Position numbers and translations under genes: made by a program
Shown here: positions 25,206 through 34,386 of the stretch, piece after piece
Layout: each line of letters starts with the position of its first letter
Position numbering within the stretch: the first letter of the stretch is position 1
NCBI GenBank assembly: GCA_965228435.1
Contig: OZ245818.1
Location: 7,068,001 to 7,132,000 of the forward strand
Reading direction: 5' to 3'
DNA length: 64,000 nt
DNA from: Hoeflea_A sp965228435
GTDB taxonomy: Bacteria > Pseudomonadota > Alphaproteobacteria > Rhizobiales > Rhizobiaceae
The notes under the pieces: generated by a model
Databases searched by the model: none
The model's input: the letters and a program-made list of their open reading frames with translations, nothing else
Told to the model about the DNA's origin: nothing

Positions 25206-27971
25206 ATGGAACGACCGCACACCTATTCAGGCTTCCTCTGGCTGCCAGTCATCCTTGCGTTGGTGTTCTGGGCCGACTGGTCCGAAAATTTAAACAGCCT
25301 CCAGCATGTTCTTGATGAGAAGCGCACGCAGTTCTACGAACGGCATGCGACACAGGACATCGTCTACTTGTCCATTGACAAAGCGAGTCTTGATCGTGTC
25401 GGCCTCTGGCCATGGCCACGAAGCAAAACCGCCGAGATTGTCGATCGGCTCTTGCAAGCCGAAGCAGCCGATATCGTTCTCGATTTCGATTTCAGCACCC
25501 CGTCCAATCCTTTGGAAGACGAAGTCCTTCGTCAGGCTCTGGAGCGGGCCGGAAATACGGTCATTCTGCCCGTCAAATCCGAATCTGACAAACCCAATGG
25601 CGCAGCGCTGCCACTTGCTGCATTGATGGAAAGGTCAAGACTTGCGATTTCCGATGTCCCGGTCGAAGCCGATGGTTTGACACGCGCACTGCCCTTCGAA
25701 CACATGGTCGATGGCCGTTACATACCATCTGTCGCCAGTCTGTTGAGTGGGCAGATCACCAGTAGCGGATCAGAACTGATCATAGACTACTCCATATCGC
25801 CGGCCAGCATTCCGACGTATTCGGCCCTCGATCTTATCGACGGAAACATCGGCAGAAACGAATTGCGCGGCAAGTCCATCATCGTCGGCACACCTGCCGT
25901 TGAGGCCGGGTCAGCCCATATCGTCCCCATTCACGGCATGCTACCGAGCCCGATTGTCCAGATTCTGGCGGCGGAGACTCTACGTCAGGACCGAAGCCTT
26001 CACTTGGTTCCCTCGACACCATTTCTGGCCTCCTTTGCCCTGCTGCTGTTGGCTCTGGCATGGTCACGGCGCTTTTCGGAACTGTCGCACCAGCTCATCA
26101 TATGCTTCATCCTTGCTGCCGGGTTATCGGTGACGGCGTTCGTCCTGCAGAAACGCTTTGCCGTCCTCTTGCCCACGGCTCCTGTCCAGATGCTGCTTTG
26201 GCTCTATGCAGTGACACGGTCCCTCAATGAATTGGCCATCCGCAGATGGAAGGTTCTGCAAACGAGCATCGAAGCCAGCAACATTCGGCACATGCTGACA
26301 CGCATCATCAGTGACAGTTCGGACGCAATTCTGATTGTTGACGAGAGCGGCCTGGTTCTGGAAACCAGCCGTCAAGCGCCTGAAATTCTTGGCTTCGAAG
26401 CCCGCCCTGGGGTCACACGACGTTTGTCCAAACTGGTGCCCGCGGAACTGGTGATCGGTGCCAAGGACAGCATGAGGCTCATGCAGGCCGAACAATGGAA
26501 GGGCTCAGAGCCAAGATTGCTGGAGCTGCAAACCGGCCGGTTCATAGAGTACACGGTGACGCCATCGCGCTTGTCAGGTCGACGACTGGGTTTCCGCAAG
26601 CTTCAAAACCACTATGTCGCCTGCATCACGGCACGCGATGTAACGGAAAAGCATCAGCAGGACGCTCTTCTGGAGTACATGTCCCGTTTCGATGAGTTGA
26701 CCGGAGCCATGCGCCGTCCCGAGTTCCAGCGCAGGCTTGATAACAGTCTGCTGCGCCAGCGCCGCGACGAAACCTGCAACCAGACGGTTTTTGCTCTCAA
26801 TCTTCGTCGTTTCAGGACGATCAATGCAACACTGGGTCGTTCGGTGGGCGACGCCCTTCTCAAGGCGGTTGTCGAGCGGTTGAATGAATGTCAACTCGAC
26901 CTGTCTCCGGCGGCGCGCCTCGGCAGCGACATCTTTGCTCTTTTCAGCAGGGACACCATCCGCAAAGAAGAGGCATGCGTCATCAGCCGTCAGCTGACGG
27001 AGATCGTTGAGGCACCTTACGATCTCGACGGTGTGCGGGCGCAGATCGGAGTCCGCATTGGCATATCACCTGTTCGGCTTGATACGCCCTCTCCCGCTGC
27101 AACCAGCCTGTCGCAGGCGGAACTCGCGCTTGACGACGCGACCCGGATTGGGGCCAGCAGCGTTGTCATTTTCGATCCAGAGGCCTTTGCGAAACAGGAG
27201 CGCGCCCGCGAGATCGAACAGGAACTATGGAGTGCTCTGGATCGGCGCGAGATCTACATCGCATACCAGCCGCAGGTCTTGCTGACGAATGGACAACTCG
27301 TCGGAGCCGAAGCGTTGATACGTTGGAACCATCCCAGGTTGGGCGCGATTTCACCCGGCGACTTCATTGCAATCGCAGAAGCCAACGGTTTCATTGAGAA
27401 ACTGGGCCGATGGACCCTCCATCGAGCCTGTGAGGATGCCGCGACCTGGCCCGACCACGTGTCCGTATCGGTCAATGTCTCTCCGATGCAATTGTGCCGG
27501 GAGGGTTTCGTGGACGATGTCAAAACAGCCCTTGAGGGAGCAGACTTGAAGGCGGAACGGTTGCATCTTGAGTTTACCGAGTCGGCCTTCATTGAAGCCT
27601 CGGACGAATTGGCGAAAAATCTCGACTCTCTGAGAGGCCTGGGCATTTCATTCGCACTCGACGATTTCGGCACCGGATTCTCGTCGCTCGGTTACCTCTC
27701 CAAGTTTCCGCTTGATATCGTCAAGCTTGATCAGATGTTCGTCCGCAATCTGACATCCGACAGTGCCTCCCAAGCGATTGTTCAGTCAGTGAAGACGCTG
27801 GCGGACGGTCTGGGTCTTACCGTCATTTGCGAAGGCGTCGAGACGGAGGAACAACGGTCGTTTGTCCAGTTGATTGGCTGCCACCAGGGACAGGGCTTCC
27901 TGTTCGGACGCCCGCAATCGGCTGCCGATATCGCGCGTCTTTCTGATGTCCGCATGACGGCCATCGCCTGA
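25206..27971 (+). CDS. Membrane-bound CHASE2-PAS-GGDEF-EAL signalling protein
   Basis: This 921-residue protein reads, in order: a short cytoplasmic end, one helix (about 7-22), a periplasmic CHASE2 sensor (about 25-270; VYLSIDKASLDRVGLWPWPRSKTAEIVDRLL), three helices (about 280-345), a PAS region (about 365-480), a GGDEF-type domain (about 490-650) and an EAL domain (about 660-915). The GGDEF signature is replaced by LGSDIF, so cyclase activity is not expected. The EAL domain keeps the AEALIRW, EFTESAFIE, DDFGTGFSSL, KLDQMFV and CEGVE motifs of active c-di-GMP phosphodiesterases. It is therefore most likely a membrane-sensing phosphodiesterase with a regulatory GGDEF remnant. Confidence 0.9.
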   Translation: MERPHTYSGFLWLPVILALVFWADWSENLNSLQHVLDEKRTQFYERHATQDIVYLSIDKASLDRVGLWPWPRSKTAEIVDRLLQAEAADIVLDFDFSTPSNPLEDEVLRQALERAGNTVILPVKSESDKPNGAALPLAALMERSRLAISDVPVEADGLTRALPFEHMVDGRYIPSVASLLSGQITSSGSELIIDYSISPASIPTYSALDLIDGNIGRNELRGKSIIVGTPAVEAGSAHIVPIHGMLPSPIVQILAAETLRQDRSLHLVPSTPFLASFALLLLALAWSRRFSELSHQLIICFILAAGLSVTAFVLQKRFAVLLPTAPVQMLLWLYAVTRSLNELAIRRWKVLQTSIEASNIRHMLTRIISDSSDAILIVDESGLVLETSRQAPEILGFEARPGVTRRLSKLVPAELVIGAKDSMRLMQAEQWKGSEPRLLELQTGRFIEYTVTPSRLSGRRLGFRKLQNHYVACITARDVTEKHQQDALLEYMSRFDELTGAMRRPEFQRRLDNSLLRQRRDETCNQTVFALNLRRFRTINATLGRSVGDALLKAVVERLNECQLDLSPAARLGSDIFALFSRDTIRKEEACVISRQLTEIVEAPYDLDGVRAQIGVRIGISPVRLDTPSPAATSLSQAELALDDATRIGASSVVIFDPEAFAKQERAREIEQELWSALDRREIYIAYQPQVLLTNGQLVGAEALIRWNHPRLGAISPGDFIAIAEANGFIEKLGRWTLHRACEDAATWPDHVSVSVNVSPMQLCREGFVDDVKTALEGADLKAERLHLEFTESAFIEASDELAKNLDSLRGLGISFALDDFGTGFSSLGYLSKFPLDIVKLDQMFVRNLTSDSASQAIVQSVKTLADGLGLTVICEGVETEEQRSFVQLIGCHQGQGFLFGRPQSAADIARLSDVRMTAIA

Positions 27972-28085
27972 GTCCGGTTCCGCGTTGAAACGATCCGGTA
28001 GACATGCCATCAGTTGCACCCTGCACGACTAATTCCCGGATTCGAATGCTCACAAGCGTTGCGGTCCTTGTAGCGGAGAAAATTC

Positions 28086-29069
28086 ATGGAACAGAGGCAA
28101 CTTGGCAAGGATGGGCCGACCGTTGGAGCGATTGGTCTGGGCTGCATGAGCTTTGCGGGATTTTACGGGTCTACTGACGCCGCCCAATCGCACCGTACAC
28201 TCGCACGTGCGCATGAGCTTGGCGTAACCCATCTCGATACCGCTGAACTATATGGACGCGGGTTGTCGGAAGAGGTTATCGGCGATTTCCTTCGCCAGAA
28301 TCCGCATCGCTTCTCCATAGCGACCAAGGGCGGCATTGTGCCCGAACCAAAACGGCATTTCGACAACTCACCCGATCGCCTTCGCACCTCCTTGGAGGGT
28401 TCCCTCAAACGGCTTGGTGTCGATCACATCGATCTCTACTACGTGCATCGGCGCGAACAGGAACGTCCGGTCGAAGAGGTCGCCGAAACGCTGGCCGGGT
28501 TTGTACGCGACGGAAAAATCGGCGGTTTTGGGTTTTCCGAGATCGCCCCATTCACGTTACGCCGCGCCGCGGCCGTGCATCCTGTCAGAGCCGTGCAGAA
28601 CGAATACTCGCTTTGGACGCGCATGCCGGAACTTGGTTTGATCGAAACCTGCCGTGAGCTCGGTACGGCATTCGTGGCCTTTTCACCGTTGGCTCGTGGC
28701 ATGTTCGCCGATAGGCTTCCGGATCCGACACGTTTCGGATCCATCGATTTTCGCGGCAACAATCCAAGGTTTCAGGAACCGAACTTTTCGGTCAATTGCG
28801 ACTACGTCAGACGTTTCAATGAGTACGCTGAGAGCCAAGGAACGCGCCCGGCAACCATGGCTCTGGCGTGGGTGCTGCATCAGGGACCGCATGTGATCGC
28901 CATTCCCGGGACGCGGACCGCCGATCACCTGGAGCAGGATGCGGCCGCCGGCTCGTTGAAGCTGAGCGACGAACAGCTGACCGAGATTGATCGGCTTCTT
29001 CCACGCGGTTTTGCGCATGGTGCCCGCTACTCGGATGCACAGTTTGTTGGCATAGAGCAGTATTGCTGA
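28086..29069 (+). CDS. Aldo/keto reductase
   Basis: This 327-residue AKR of the YajO/general-stress type starts MEQRQLGKDGPTVGAIGLGCMSFAGFYG. The barrel motif HLDTAELYGRG gives catalytic Asp and Tyr, and IATKGGIVP carries the Lys. The catalytic His is in IDLYYVHRREQ, and the C-terminal NADPH-binding segment IAIPGTRTADHLEQDAAA follows. These enzymes reduce aldehydes or ketones with NADPH. It stands alone between the CHASE2 protein gene and a convergent unknown membrane protein gene; the substrate is unknown. Confidence 0.9.
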   Translation: MEQRQLGKDGPTVGAIGLGCMSFAGFYGSTDAAQSHRTLARAHELGVTHLDTAELYGRGLSEEVIGDFLRQNPHRFSIATKGGIVPEPKRHFDNSPDRLRTSLEGSLKRLGVDHIDLYYVHRREQERPVEEVAETLAGFVRDGKIGGFGFSEIAPFTLRRAAAVHPVRAVQNEYSLWTRMPELGLIETCRELGTAFVAFSPLARGMFADRLPDPTRFGSIDFRGNNPRFQEPNFSVNCDYVRRFNEYAESQGTRPATMALAWVLHQGPHVIAIPGTRTADHLEQDAAAGSLKLSDEQLTEIDRLLPRGFAHGARYSDAQFVGIEQYC

Positions 29070-29103
29070 CAGCCGCAGGCAAGAGCCTATCATGGCTCAA
29101 AGG

Positions 29104-29964
29104 TCAGCGCTGAAACCGCACCTTCATCTCAGGATCCGGCTGAGGGGCGATTGTATGGATGGCAAGCCAACGACCGGCAAGGCGACGTTCGAGCGGTGAA
29201 AGAGCCGCGTTGATGCGGGTCTGTGTTGTGAAAACGAGCCGATCATAGGCATCCAGAGCCTGGTTGATGTCTGCCACATAGGCAGGCGAGTTCACCGGTT
29301 CAAACTGCGCTGCTTTGAAGGCTTTCAGCAGGGTTTCGAAATCACTGGCCATCGATCCGGGATCCGGCAGAACCCCGGGTGGTTGATACTCCACTGAAAC
29401 GCTGTGCACACCGACAGCCAGGTGGAGCACGATATCGGTCAGGTTCTTGTAGGCTCGATTGGCGCTGAGAACGCGTGAAATCGGCCAGCCATTGGCCGCC
29501 TCCATTCTGTCGAGTGCACCACTGAGATCTGTAAAGTTTTTACGCGCCGAAGCATCGTGATGATCGTGATGGCCACTGATCCCTCTGCCGCCAATATTGT
29601 TTCGGCGGTCCATTCCGACATCACTCAATACCGTCAGGTTTCGATCGAGCCAGACCAAACGGGACTGATAACTAAAGAGCACGGATTGGATGAGTTGACG
29701 ATACTCGCTGCTTTCTCCGGGATTCAACTCCAACCCGCTTTCGACCTTTTCGAGCAAAACGGCGTGGTATCGCCGCTGCTCATCGCTCAGAAAATCATTG
29801 TGCGGTACGTTGATGGCGGCAATCTCGTTGAGCAGACCGGAGTAGCGGCGAATGTCATCCGCATTGTGCGGCTCGCTCTCCTGCCACAGCACAAAGGCCA
29901 AGCCGATCGCAACCAAAACGATCAGCAGAAAAGCTGTCCATTTGGCTATCCGTTTGACCACCAA
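29104..29964 (-). CDS. Membrane-anchored protein of unknown function
   Basis: This is a 286-residue protein I do not recognise. It has an uncleaved-looking N-terminal helix (about 10-27, WTAFLLIVLVAIGLAFVLW) followed by about 255 mostly helical, hydrophilic residues, suggesting a single-pass protein with a periplasmic domain. A histidine-rich patch (GHHDHHDASARK) lies near residue 131. The start is TTG 29964 with GGAG 7 bases upstream (GTG 29961 is an alternative). It is convergent with the aldo/keto reductase gene and upstream of nothing obvious. No function is proposed. Confidence 0.65.
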   Translation of the reverse strand: MVVKRIAKWTAFLLIVLVAIGLAFVLWQESEPHNADDIRRYSGLLNEIAAINVPHNDFLSDEQRRYHAVLLEKVESGLELNPGESSEYRQLIQSVLFSYQSRLVWLDRNLTVLSDVGMDRRNNIGGRGISGHHDHHDASARKNFTDLSGALDRMEAANGWPISRVLSANRAYKNLTDIVLHLAVGVHSVSVEYQPPGVLPDPGSMASDFETLLKAFKAAQFEPVNSPAYVADINQALDAYDRLVFTTQTRINAALSPLERRLAGRWLAIHTIAPQPDPEMKVRFQR

Positions 29965-30022
29965 GAATGCTCCTACCGTCCCTACCCGCGGTGGTCGCGC
30001 ACCATCCGGTAGACGCTTGAGA

Positions 30023-30568
30023 TCACCGCCACTTGATTGAACATCCTATGGAATTGTGTTGCTCGCGGGGCCCGGCGCCGGTCTCTGCTATCAGCCGCAT
30101 GGCGTTGAGCAGTTCCGGAGTGCGGTGCTCGGGGTCTCCCAGGCGGGCGTCGTCCAGACGTCCGCGGTACTGCAATTCCTGGGCGGCGTTGAAGCCGAAG
30201 AAATCAGGCGTACAGACCGCGTCATAGGCCTTACCGACACTCTGATCCTCATCCACGACATAGGGAAAGGGAAAGCCGTAGTGTTGAGCAAACCTGGTCA
30301 TTTCAGCCGGCGCATCGGCCGGATAGGCCTCATAGTCGTTCGACATAATGGCCACGACACCAATGCCCTCGGCCTGCAGGGCACGGGCATCGTCCGCCAA
30401 ACGTTCCGCAATTGCCTTCACGTAAGGGCAGTGATTGCAAATGAAGGCAACGAGCAATCCCTTTTCTCCCATCACCGTTTCCAACGTCCACTCCTTGCCC
30501 ACCGGGTCTTTGAGCGAAAAGGGTTGAGCCTTCCATCCGAATTCACAATGCGGGGTATCAAGTGCCAT
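30023..30568 (-). CDS. Thioredoxin-family redoxin (AhpC/TSA-like)
   Basis: This 181-residue cytoplasmic thioredoxin-fold protein starts at ATG 30568 (MALDTPHCEFGWKAQPFSLKDP), chosen over an upstream in-frame codon because it matches the family start. The redox site CNHCP is at 44-48 (Cys44, Cys47), followed by VVAIMSNDYEAYPADAPAEM and CTPDFFGFN. This is the 'thioredoxin family protein' group that has a C-x-x-C and a third cysteine before the cis-Pro-like strand. It probably reduces peroxides or disulfides. Both flanks are unrelated genes. Confidence 0.86.
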   Translation of the reverse strand: MALDTPHCEFGWKAQPFSLKDPVGKEWTLETVMGEKGLLVAFICNHCPYVKAIAERLADDARALQAEGIGVVAIMSNDYEAYPADAPAEMTRFAQHYGFPFPYVVDEDQSVGKAYDAVCTPDFFGFNAAQELQYRGRLDDARLGDPEHRTPELLNAMRLIAETGAGPREQHNSIGCSIKWR

Positions 30569-30692
30569 CGGTTTGTCCTGTGTCTTGTCTGACGATCCAA
30601 ATTGTCGGCAATCGTCCCGTTTCATGCTTGAAGGGGCTGACGTGCACAAGTGTAAAGTGTTCGAGGTGCGGGATTCGAACTAAACGCATACC

Positions 30693-30732
30693 ATACCGTT
30701 TTGTCATTGAATGCGGTATACCGTATCGGTAT
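30693..30732. promoter_or_regulatory. Cluster of CGGTAT half-sites upstream of a small gene
   Basis: Within 40 bases there are ATACCG at 30693-30698, a perfect palindrome CGGTATACCG at 30714-30723, and CGGTAT at 30727-30732, giving four copies of one half-site in both orientations. They lie between the redoxin gene (start 30568) and the small gene at 30839. The arrangement looks like a multi-dimer operator, but no regulator is encoded nearby. Confidence 0.4.
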
Positions 30733-30838
30733 TTCTCTGGCTGCCGACACCGCTGTGTTCATCCGGCCTGTGGTTCGGTAGCCGGGTCGACGTTTCCTCC
30801 CACCAGCGGCCCGGCTTGCCTTGCAATCGGATGCCATC

Positions 30839-31156
30839 ATGTTTGACACGGAATACCCATTCGAAGAACTGCCGCCTGTTCTTGGAACTGCGGAAGTCTC
30901 CCTGTTCACGGGCACCGCCCATCTTGAAGGTGCAATCGGACCACACGACTATGGTTTCACCGTCACGGGAATCGCGTTAGATGGCATTCTGGTTGGCAAT
31001 TATCGTGATAAGCGCACGGTCCGCATCTCGAAACGCAGCGACGACCCTCTCAGTTCGCTTCCTTTTGAGCATTTGTCTCGCCAAATCGAAGCTGACGCCT
31101 CTGCGTCAGAGTTCTTCCGTGGCGAGATAGAGGACCATTTGTCCGATGCCGCCTGA
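30839..31156 (+). CDS. Small protein of unknown function
   Basis: This is a 105-residue acidic, soluble protein I do not recognise (starts MFDTEYPFEELPPVLGTAEV, ends FRGEIEDHLSDAA). It has an alternating strand pattern in the first 60 residues and a helical acidic tail, and no signal peptide or membrane segment. ATG 30839 is used; TTG 30821 in the same frame is an alternative. It is followed 51 bases later by another small gene with a strong ribosome site, and a half-site cluster precedes it, so the two may be one regulated transcript. Confidence 0.5.
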   Translation: MFDTEYPFEELPPVLGTAEVSLFTGTAHLEGAIGPHDYGFTVTGIALDGILVGNYRDKRTVRISKRSDDPLSSLPFEHLSRQIEADASASEFFRGEIEDHLSDAA

Positions 31157-31207
31157 CCGGTGCCAGAGGACAAACTTGCTGGCGATTCGAGTGTGCGGAG
31201 GTTTTGC

Positions 31208-31414
31208 ATGGGTCCAGCGGTTCGCCTGAGGCAGTGTCCCGATGGTTCGGTTCGGCTCATTGTTCCCAGGCTCGATACGTTGGGCCTCGAGGCAAGTCGA
31301 CGCCTGGATGCCCTGGAAACGCTGATATTCGACGAACCGGATCCGAATATTCGCAAACTATTCGTTCGCCGTTTCAACGAGATCTGGGAGGAGCTCACCG
31401 GGCTCCAATGTTGA
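31208..31414 (+). CDS. Small protein of unknown function
   Basis: This 68-residue protein begins at ATG 31208, six bases after a strong GCGGAGG ribosome binding site; that site decides the start over the longer frame beginning at 31160. The C-terminal half (RLDALETLIFDEPDPNIRKLFVRRFNEIWEEL) looks like two amphipathic helices and the N-terminal part like a small beta hairpin. I recognise no family. It has the size of a regulator or adaptor, and it probably shares a transcript with the 30839 gene. Confidence 0.55.
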   Translation: MGPAVRLRQCPDGSVRLIVPRLDTLGLEASRRLDALETLIFDEPDPNIRKLFVRRFNEIWEELTGLQC

Positions 31415-31536
31415 AATTGTGTGGAATAATCCATTGATGCCAGCAACGCCGCAGTAACGCCCCAAAAGCGTCGGACACTCCTTTGGGTCATTGTCTCAAT
31501 GGGCGGCCACCGCCGCCCGACCGGAGGAAGATCATC

Positions 31537-32127
31537 ATGCGCAGATTATTGACGCTGGCATCCATCGGCATTGCCCTTGCCCAATCCGCTTTTGCCCAGA
31601 CACCCTCAGCAGCGCAACAGCAGGCCATTCGATCCAGTTGCGTTTCCGACTACCGAGCAAACTGTTCGGATGTCCAACCGCACGGCATGGCCGCCCTGGT
31701 TTGTCTGGAGCAGCACGAAAGCAAGTTATCCCCCGCATGCAAGTCGGCTGTTGAGGCGGTTGGAGGCGGATCGTCCACCGCCGCGCCTACCGCATCTTCT
31801 ACCGAAGCGACAACGCCTGCCAAAGCCACGGCTCCGGCATCGACAAGCGAAACAACTTCCGCCGATACCGAAAAAGCGACCGGCCAGGCAACAGGTCAGG
31901 CCAAAGCTGCCGCCGCCCCGATCGCCCAGGCCGCTGGCGGTGCTCCGGAAATGTCGTTTCGCCAGGAGATGCGCATAGCCGCACATGCTTGCGCCCGCGA
32001 TTTCCGCCTGTTTTGTCCCAACCTTCCCGTTGGACATGGCAACGTGTTGTTCTGTCTCAAGGTTCATGGACCGAGATTGGATGCGCCCTGCCGCAACGCT
32101 CTGACTGCCGCCGGCGTGGAGTTCTGA
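31537..32127 (+). CDS. Exported cysteine-rich-repeat protein
   Basis: This 196-residue protein has a signal peptide (MRRLLTLASIGIALAQSAFA). Two copies of the cysteine-rich (GLG1-type) repeat flank a low-complexity Thr/Ala/Ser/Glu linker at about 75-130. Repeat 1 is SSCVSDYRANCSDVQPHG...CLEQHESKLSPACKSAV; repeat 2 is HACARDFRLFCPNLPVGHGNVLFCLKVHGPRLDAPCRNAL. Each repeat has the C-x8-C-x11-C-x10-C spacing type. Such proteins are common, poorly characterised periplasmic proteins of alphaproteobacteria. ATG 31537 has a GGAGGAAG site. Confidence 0.82.
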   Translation: MRRLLTLASIGIALAQSAFAQTPSAAQQQAIRSSCVSDYRANCSDVQPHGMAALVCLEQHESKLSPACKSAVEAVGGGSSTAAPTASSTEATTPAKATAPASTSETTSADTEKATGQATGQAKAAAAPIAQAAGGAPEMSFRQEMRIAAHACARDFRLFCPNLPVGHGNVLFCLKVHGPRLDAPCRNALTAAGVEF

Positions 32128-32204
32128 TCGCACAGCGGCGATTGCGACGTCGGCATCAGGTAACTCGCCATGCAAACGACCGATAACTCCGGGGGCTTCC
32201 GAGA

Positions 32205-32780
32205 TTGACCATCACGATCAGGCCCGCCTCATGGGACGATTTTTCCGCCGTGATGGGCGAGAAAGGCGGGTGCGGCGGATGTTGGTGCATGCTTTGGAGG
32301 CTCCCCAAGAAACAAATGGATGCCCAGATGGGCGAACCCAATCGTCAGGCAATGAAGGCGATTTTTGAAAGCAGCGACCGACCACCCGGGTTGGTCGCCA
32401 TGCATCATGCCGAAAGTGACGAACCCAAAGCTGTCGGCTGGATTCAGGTGGCCGAAAGATACCGATTTCCGCGCATGGAGGCGTCGCGGATTCTCAAGCC
32501 CGTTGATGATCAGCCTGTGTGGAGTGTTTCCTGCTTCCTCATCCAGAGAACATTCCGAAAACAGGGGTTGTCCGTGCGACTCCTGGAAGCTGCGTGCGAC
32601 TTTGCCCGTGCCCATGGCGCCGACATGATCGAGGGCTATCCGATCGACACTCCGAAGGCCAATTACCCGCCCGTCTATGCCTGGACCGGCCTGTATCGTA
32701 CCTTTGTCCGTGCCGGTTTCACCGAAGCGGATCGACGCTCCCCGACCCGCCCCATCATGCGCAGGGCGCTGACAGGATAG
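32205..32780 (+). CDS. GNAT family N-acetyltransferase
   Basis: This 191-residue GNAT protein has IRPASWDDFSAVMGEKGGCGGCWCM at the N-terminus, a cysteine/tryptophan-rich patch seen in one uncharacterised GNAT subgroup. The acetyl-CoA loop region is RTFRKQGLSVRLLEAACDFARAHGADMIEGYPID, followed by GLYRTFVRAGFTEADR. The start is TTG 32205 because no other codon fits the family N-terminus. It is a single gene and the substrate is unknown. Confidence 0.82.
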   Translation: MTITIRPASWDDFSAVMGEKGGCGGCWCMLWRLPKKQMDAQMGEPNRQAMKAIFESSDRPPGLVAMHHAESDEPKAVGWIQVAERYRFPRMEASRILKPVDDQPVWSVSCFLIQRTFRKQGLSVRLLEAACDFARAHGADMIEGYPIDTPKANYPPVYAWTGLYRTFVRAGFTEADRRSPTRPIMRRALTG

Positions 32781-32982
32781 GATTGCCGAACCGACATTGG
32801 CAGCTTGCTCTCGTCGTCTGGGCGGTCCGGAGAAAATTGAGGCTGAGGCGCTCGACCATCAAGCCGAGGAAACGTCGGCACGAGCGGTTGCCAGCAGACC
32901 GCAAATCCCGCAATTTTGACGCCAAACGGGCGGATTCGGAGCGGTCCGGACCAGCGAGAAGCGGTGAACCGCTGAACACGTG

Positions 32983-34251
32983 ATGGCAGGCATGGCAAAG
33001 CAGAACAATACTGTGCCCGATGTACTGGTTGTGGGCGCCGGCATCGTCGGCCTCTCAACCGCGTTTCTGCTGCAGCGCCATGGCCTGAACGTGCACGTCC
33101 TGGACCGCAAGGGGCCGGCTGCGGAGGCATCCAGCGGGAATGCGGGTGCGTTTGCCTTTTCCGAAATCGTGCCGCTGGCGACACCAGGCACGATCAGAAA
33201 GGCTCCGCGCTGGCTTTTCGACCCGCTGGGCCCGTTATCCATTCCGCCTGCCTACGCTCTCAAGCTGACGCCATGGATGTTGCGCTTCTGGCGCGCCTCC
33301 CGTCGCAGCCGCGTCGAAGCCAGCATCCGGGCTCAGGCCGACCTGATGAACCATTGCAAGCACGCGCTGTTGCCGTTCCTGAAGCAGACAGCCACGACCG
33401 ACATGTTGCGGCGCGATGGCAACCTGGAACTCTATGAAAGCCGCGCGGAGTTCGAATCTACCCACACCTATTGGGAAACGCGCCGCCAATTCGGCATACC
33501 GTTTGAGCACGTACATGGCGAATATGCGCTCGGCGATATCCAGCCAGGACTGGACAAGCGTTTTGTTTCGGGAACCTTCACGCCCGAGTGGTATTCGATA
33601 TCCGATCCGCTCGAATACACGTTGACCATCGCCGACATTTTCCGCAATCGCGGTGGTACGATTGAGTCCGCGGAAGCGAAGGCATTGTATTTCGATGCTC
33701 AATCAGCCGGCATTCGGTGCACTGACGGGCGTTCCCTGGCCGCGAAACACGTAGTCGTTTGCGCCGGAGCCTGGTCGCACCAGCTGGCATCGAGCATCGG
33801 CGACCGCATTCCCCTGGAAACCGAGCGCGGCTACAACACGACATTGCCGGAAGCCCAATTCGAATTGAGAACACAGCTGACGTTCGCCAGGCACGGCTTT
33901 GTCATATCCAGGCTCGATTGCGGGATCCGAGTAGGCGGCGCCGTTGAGCTGGGTGGATTGTCGCTGCCACCCAATTTTGATCGCGCGGATGCGCTGCTTG
34001 CCAAGGCCAAGACCTTCCTTCCGGACTTGGAGACCGAAGGCGGCTCACAATGGATGGGCTTTCGCCCGTCATTGCCGGATACGCTTCCGGTTATCGGGCC
34101 GTCACCGAAAAGCGAGCGTATCGTCTATGCCTTCGGCCATGGGCACCTCGGATTGACGCAATCTGCCGGAACCGGAGAGCTGGTCTGTGAGCTTGTGGCT
34201 GGCTCGGAACCCTCAATTGACCTAGCCCCGTTCCGCGCCAATCGATTCTGA
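32983..34251 (+). CDS. FAD-dependent oxidoreductase, D-amino-acid dehydrogenase (DadA)-like
   Basis: This 422-residue DAO-family flavoprotein has the dinucleotide-binding motif DVLVVGAGIVGLSTAFLLQRHG near residue 11 and EASSGNAGAFAFSEIVPLATPG, the segment after the FAD motif typical of DadA. GFRPSLPDTLPVIGPSP and YAFGHGHLGLTQSAGTG near the C-terminus are the DadA end motifs. It probably oxidises a D-amino acid to the 2-oxo acid at the inner membrane, passing electrons to quinone. The start is uncertain: ATG 32983, GTG 32980 and ATG 32992 are all in frame. Confidence 0.9.
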   Translation: MAGMAKQNNTVPDVLVVGAGIVGLSTAFLLQRHGLNVHVLDRKGPAAEASSGNAGAFAFSEIVPLATPGTIRKAPRWLFDPLGPLSIPPAYALKLTPWMLRFWRASRRSRVEASIRAQADLMNHCKHALLPFLKQTATTDMLRRDGNLELYESRAEFESTHTYWETRRQFGIPFEHVHGEYALGDIQPGLDKRFVSGTFTPEWYSISDPLEYTLTIADIFRNRGGTIESAEAKALYFDAQSAGIRCTDGRSLAAKHVVVCAGAWSHQLASSIGDRIPLETERGYNTTLPEAQFELRTQLTFARHGFVISRLDCGIRVGGAVELGGLSLPPNFDRADALLAKAKTFLPDLETEGGSQWMGFRPSLPDTLPVIGPSPKSERIVYAFGHGHLGLTQSAGTGELVCELVAGSEPSIDLAPFRANRF

Positions 34252-34386
34252 ATGGGCCAGCCAGATACAGAGACCGCAAAGGCGGCGACGCAATATTTGC
34301 TGTTCCTCAATTCCGCAACATGCGATCCATTGGATGGGGCGTTTGAGGTCTATCGATTCCGGGAACGGTAACAGAAGGACAGACTC

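Noticed and set aside
30662..30682. T-arm-like sequence (minus strand GTTCGAATCCCGCACC) suggesting a tRNA or tRNA remnant
   Set aside because: The 5' half of the T-stem does not pair (GTTTA instead of GCGGG) and no anticodon, D-arm or acceptor partner can be found upstream, so it is not a tRNA; at most a chance match.
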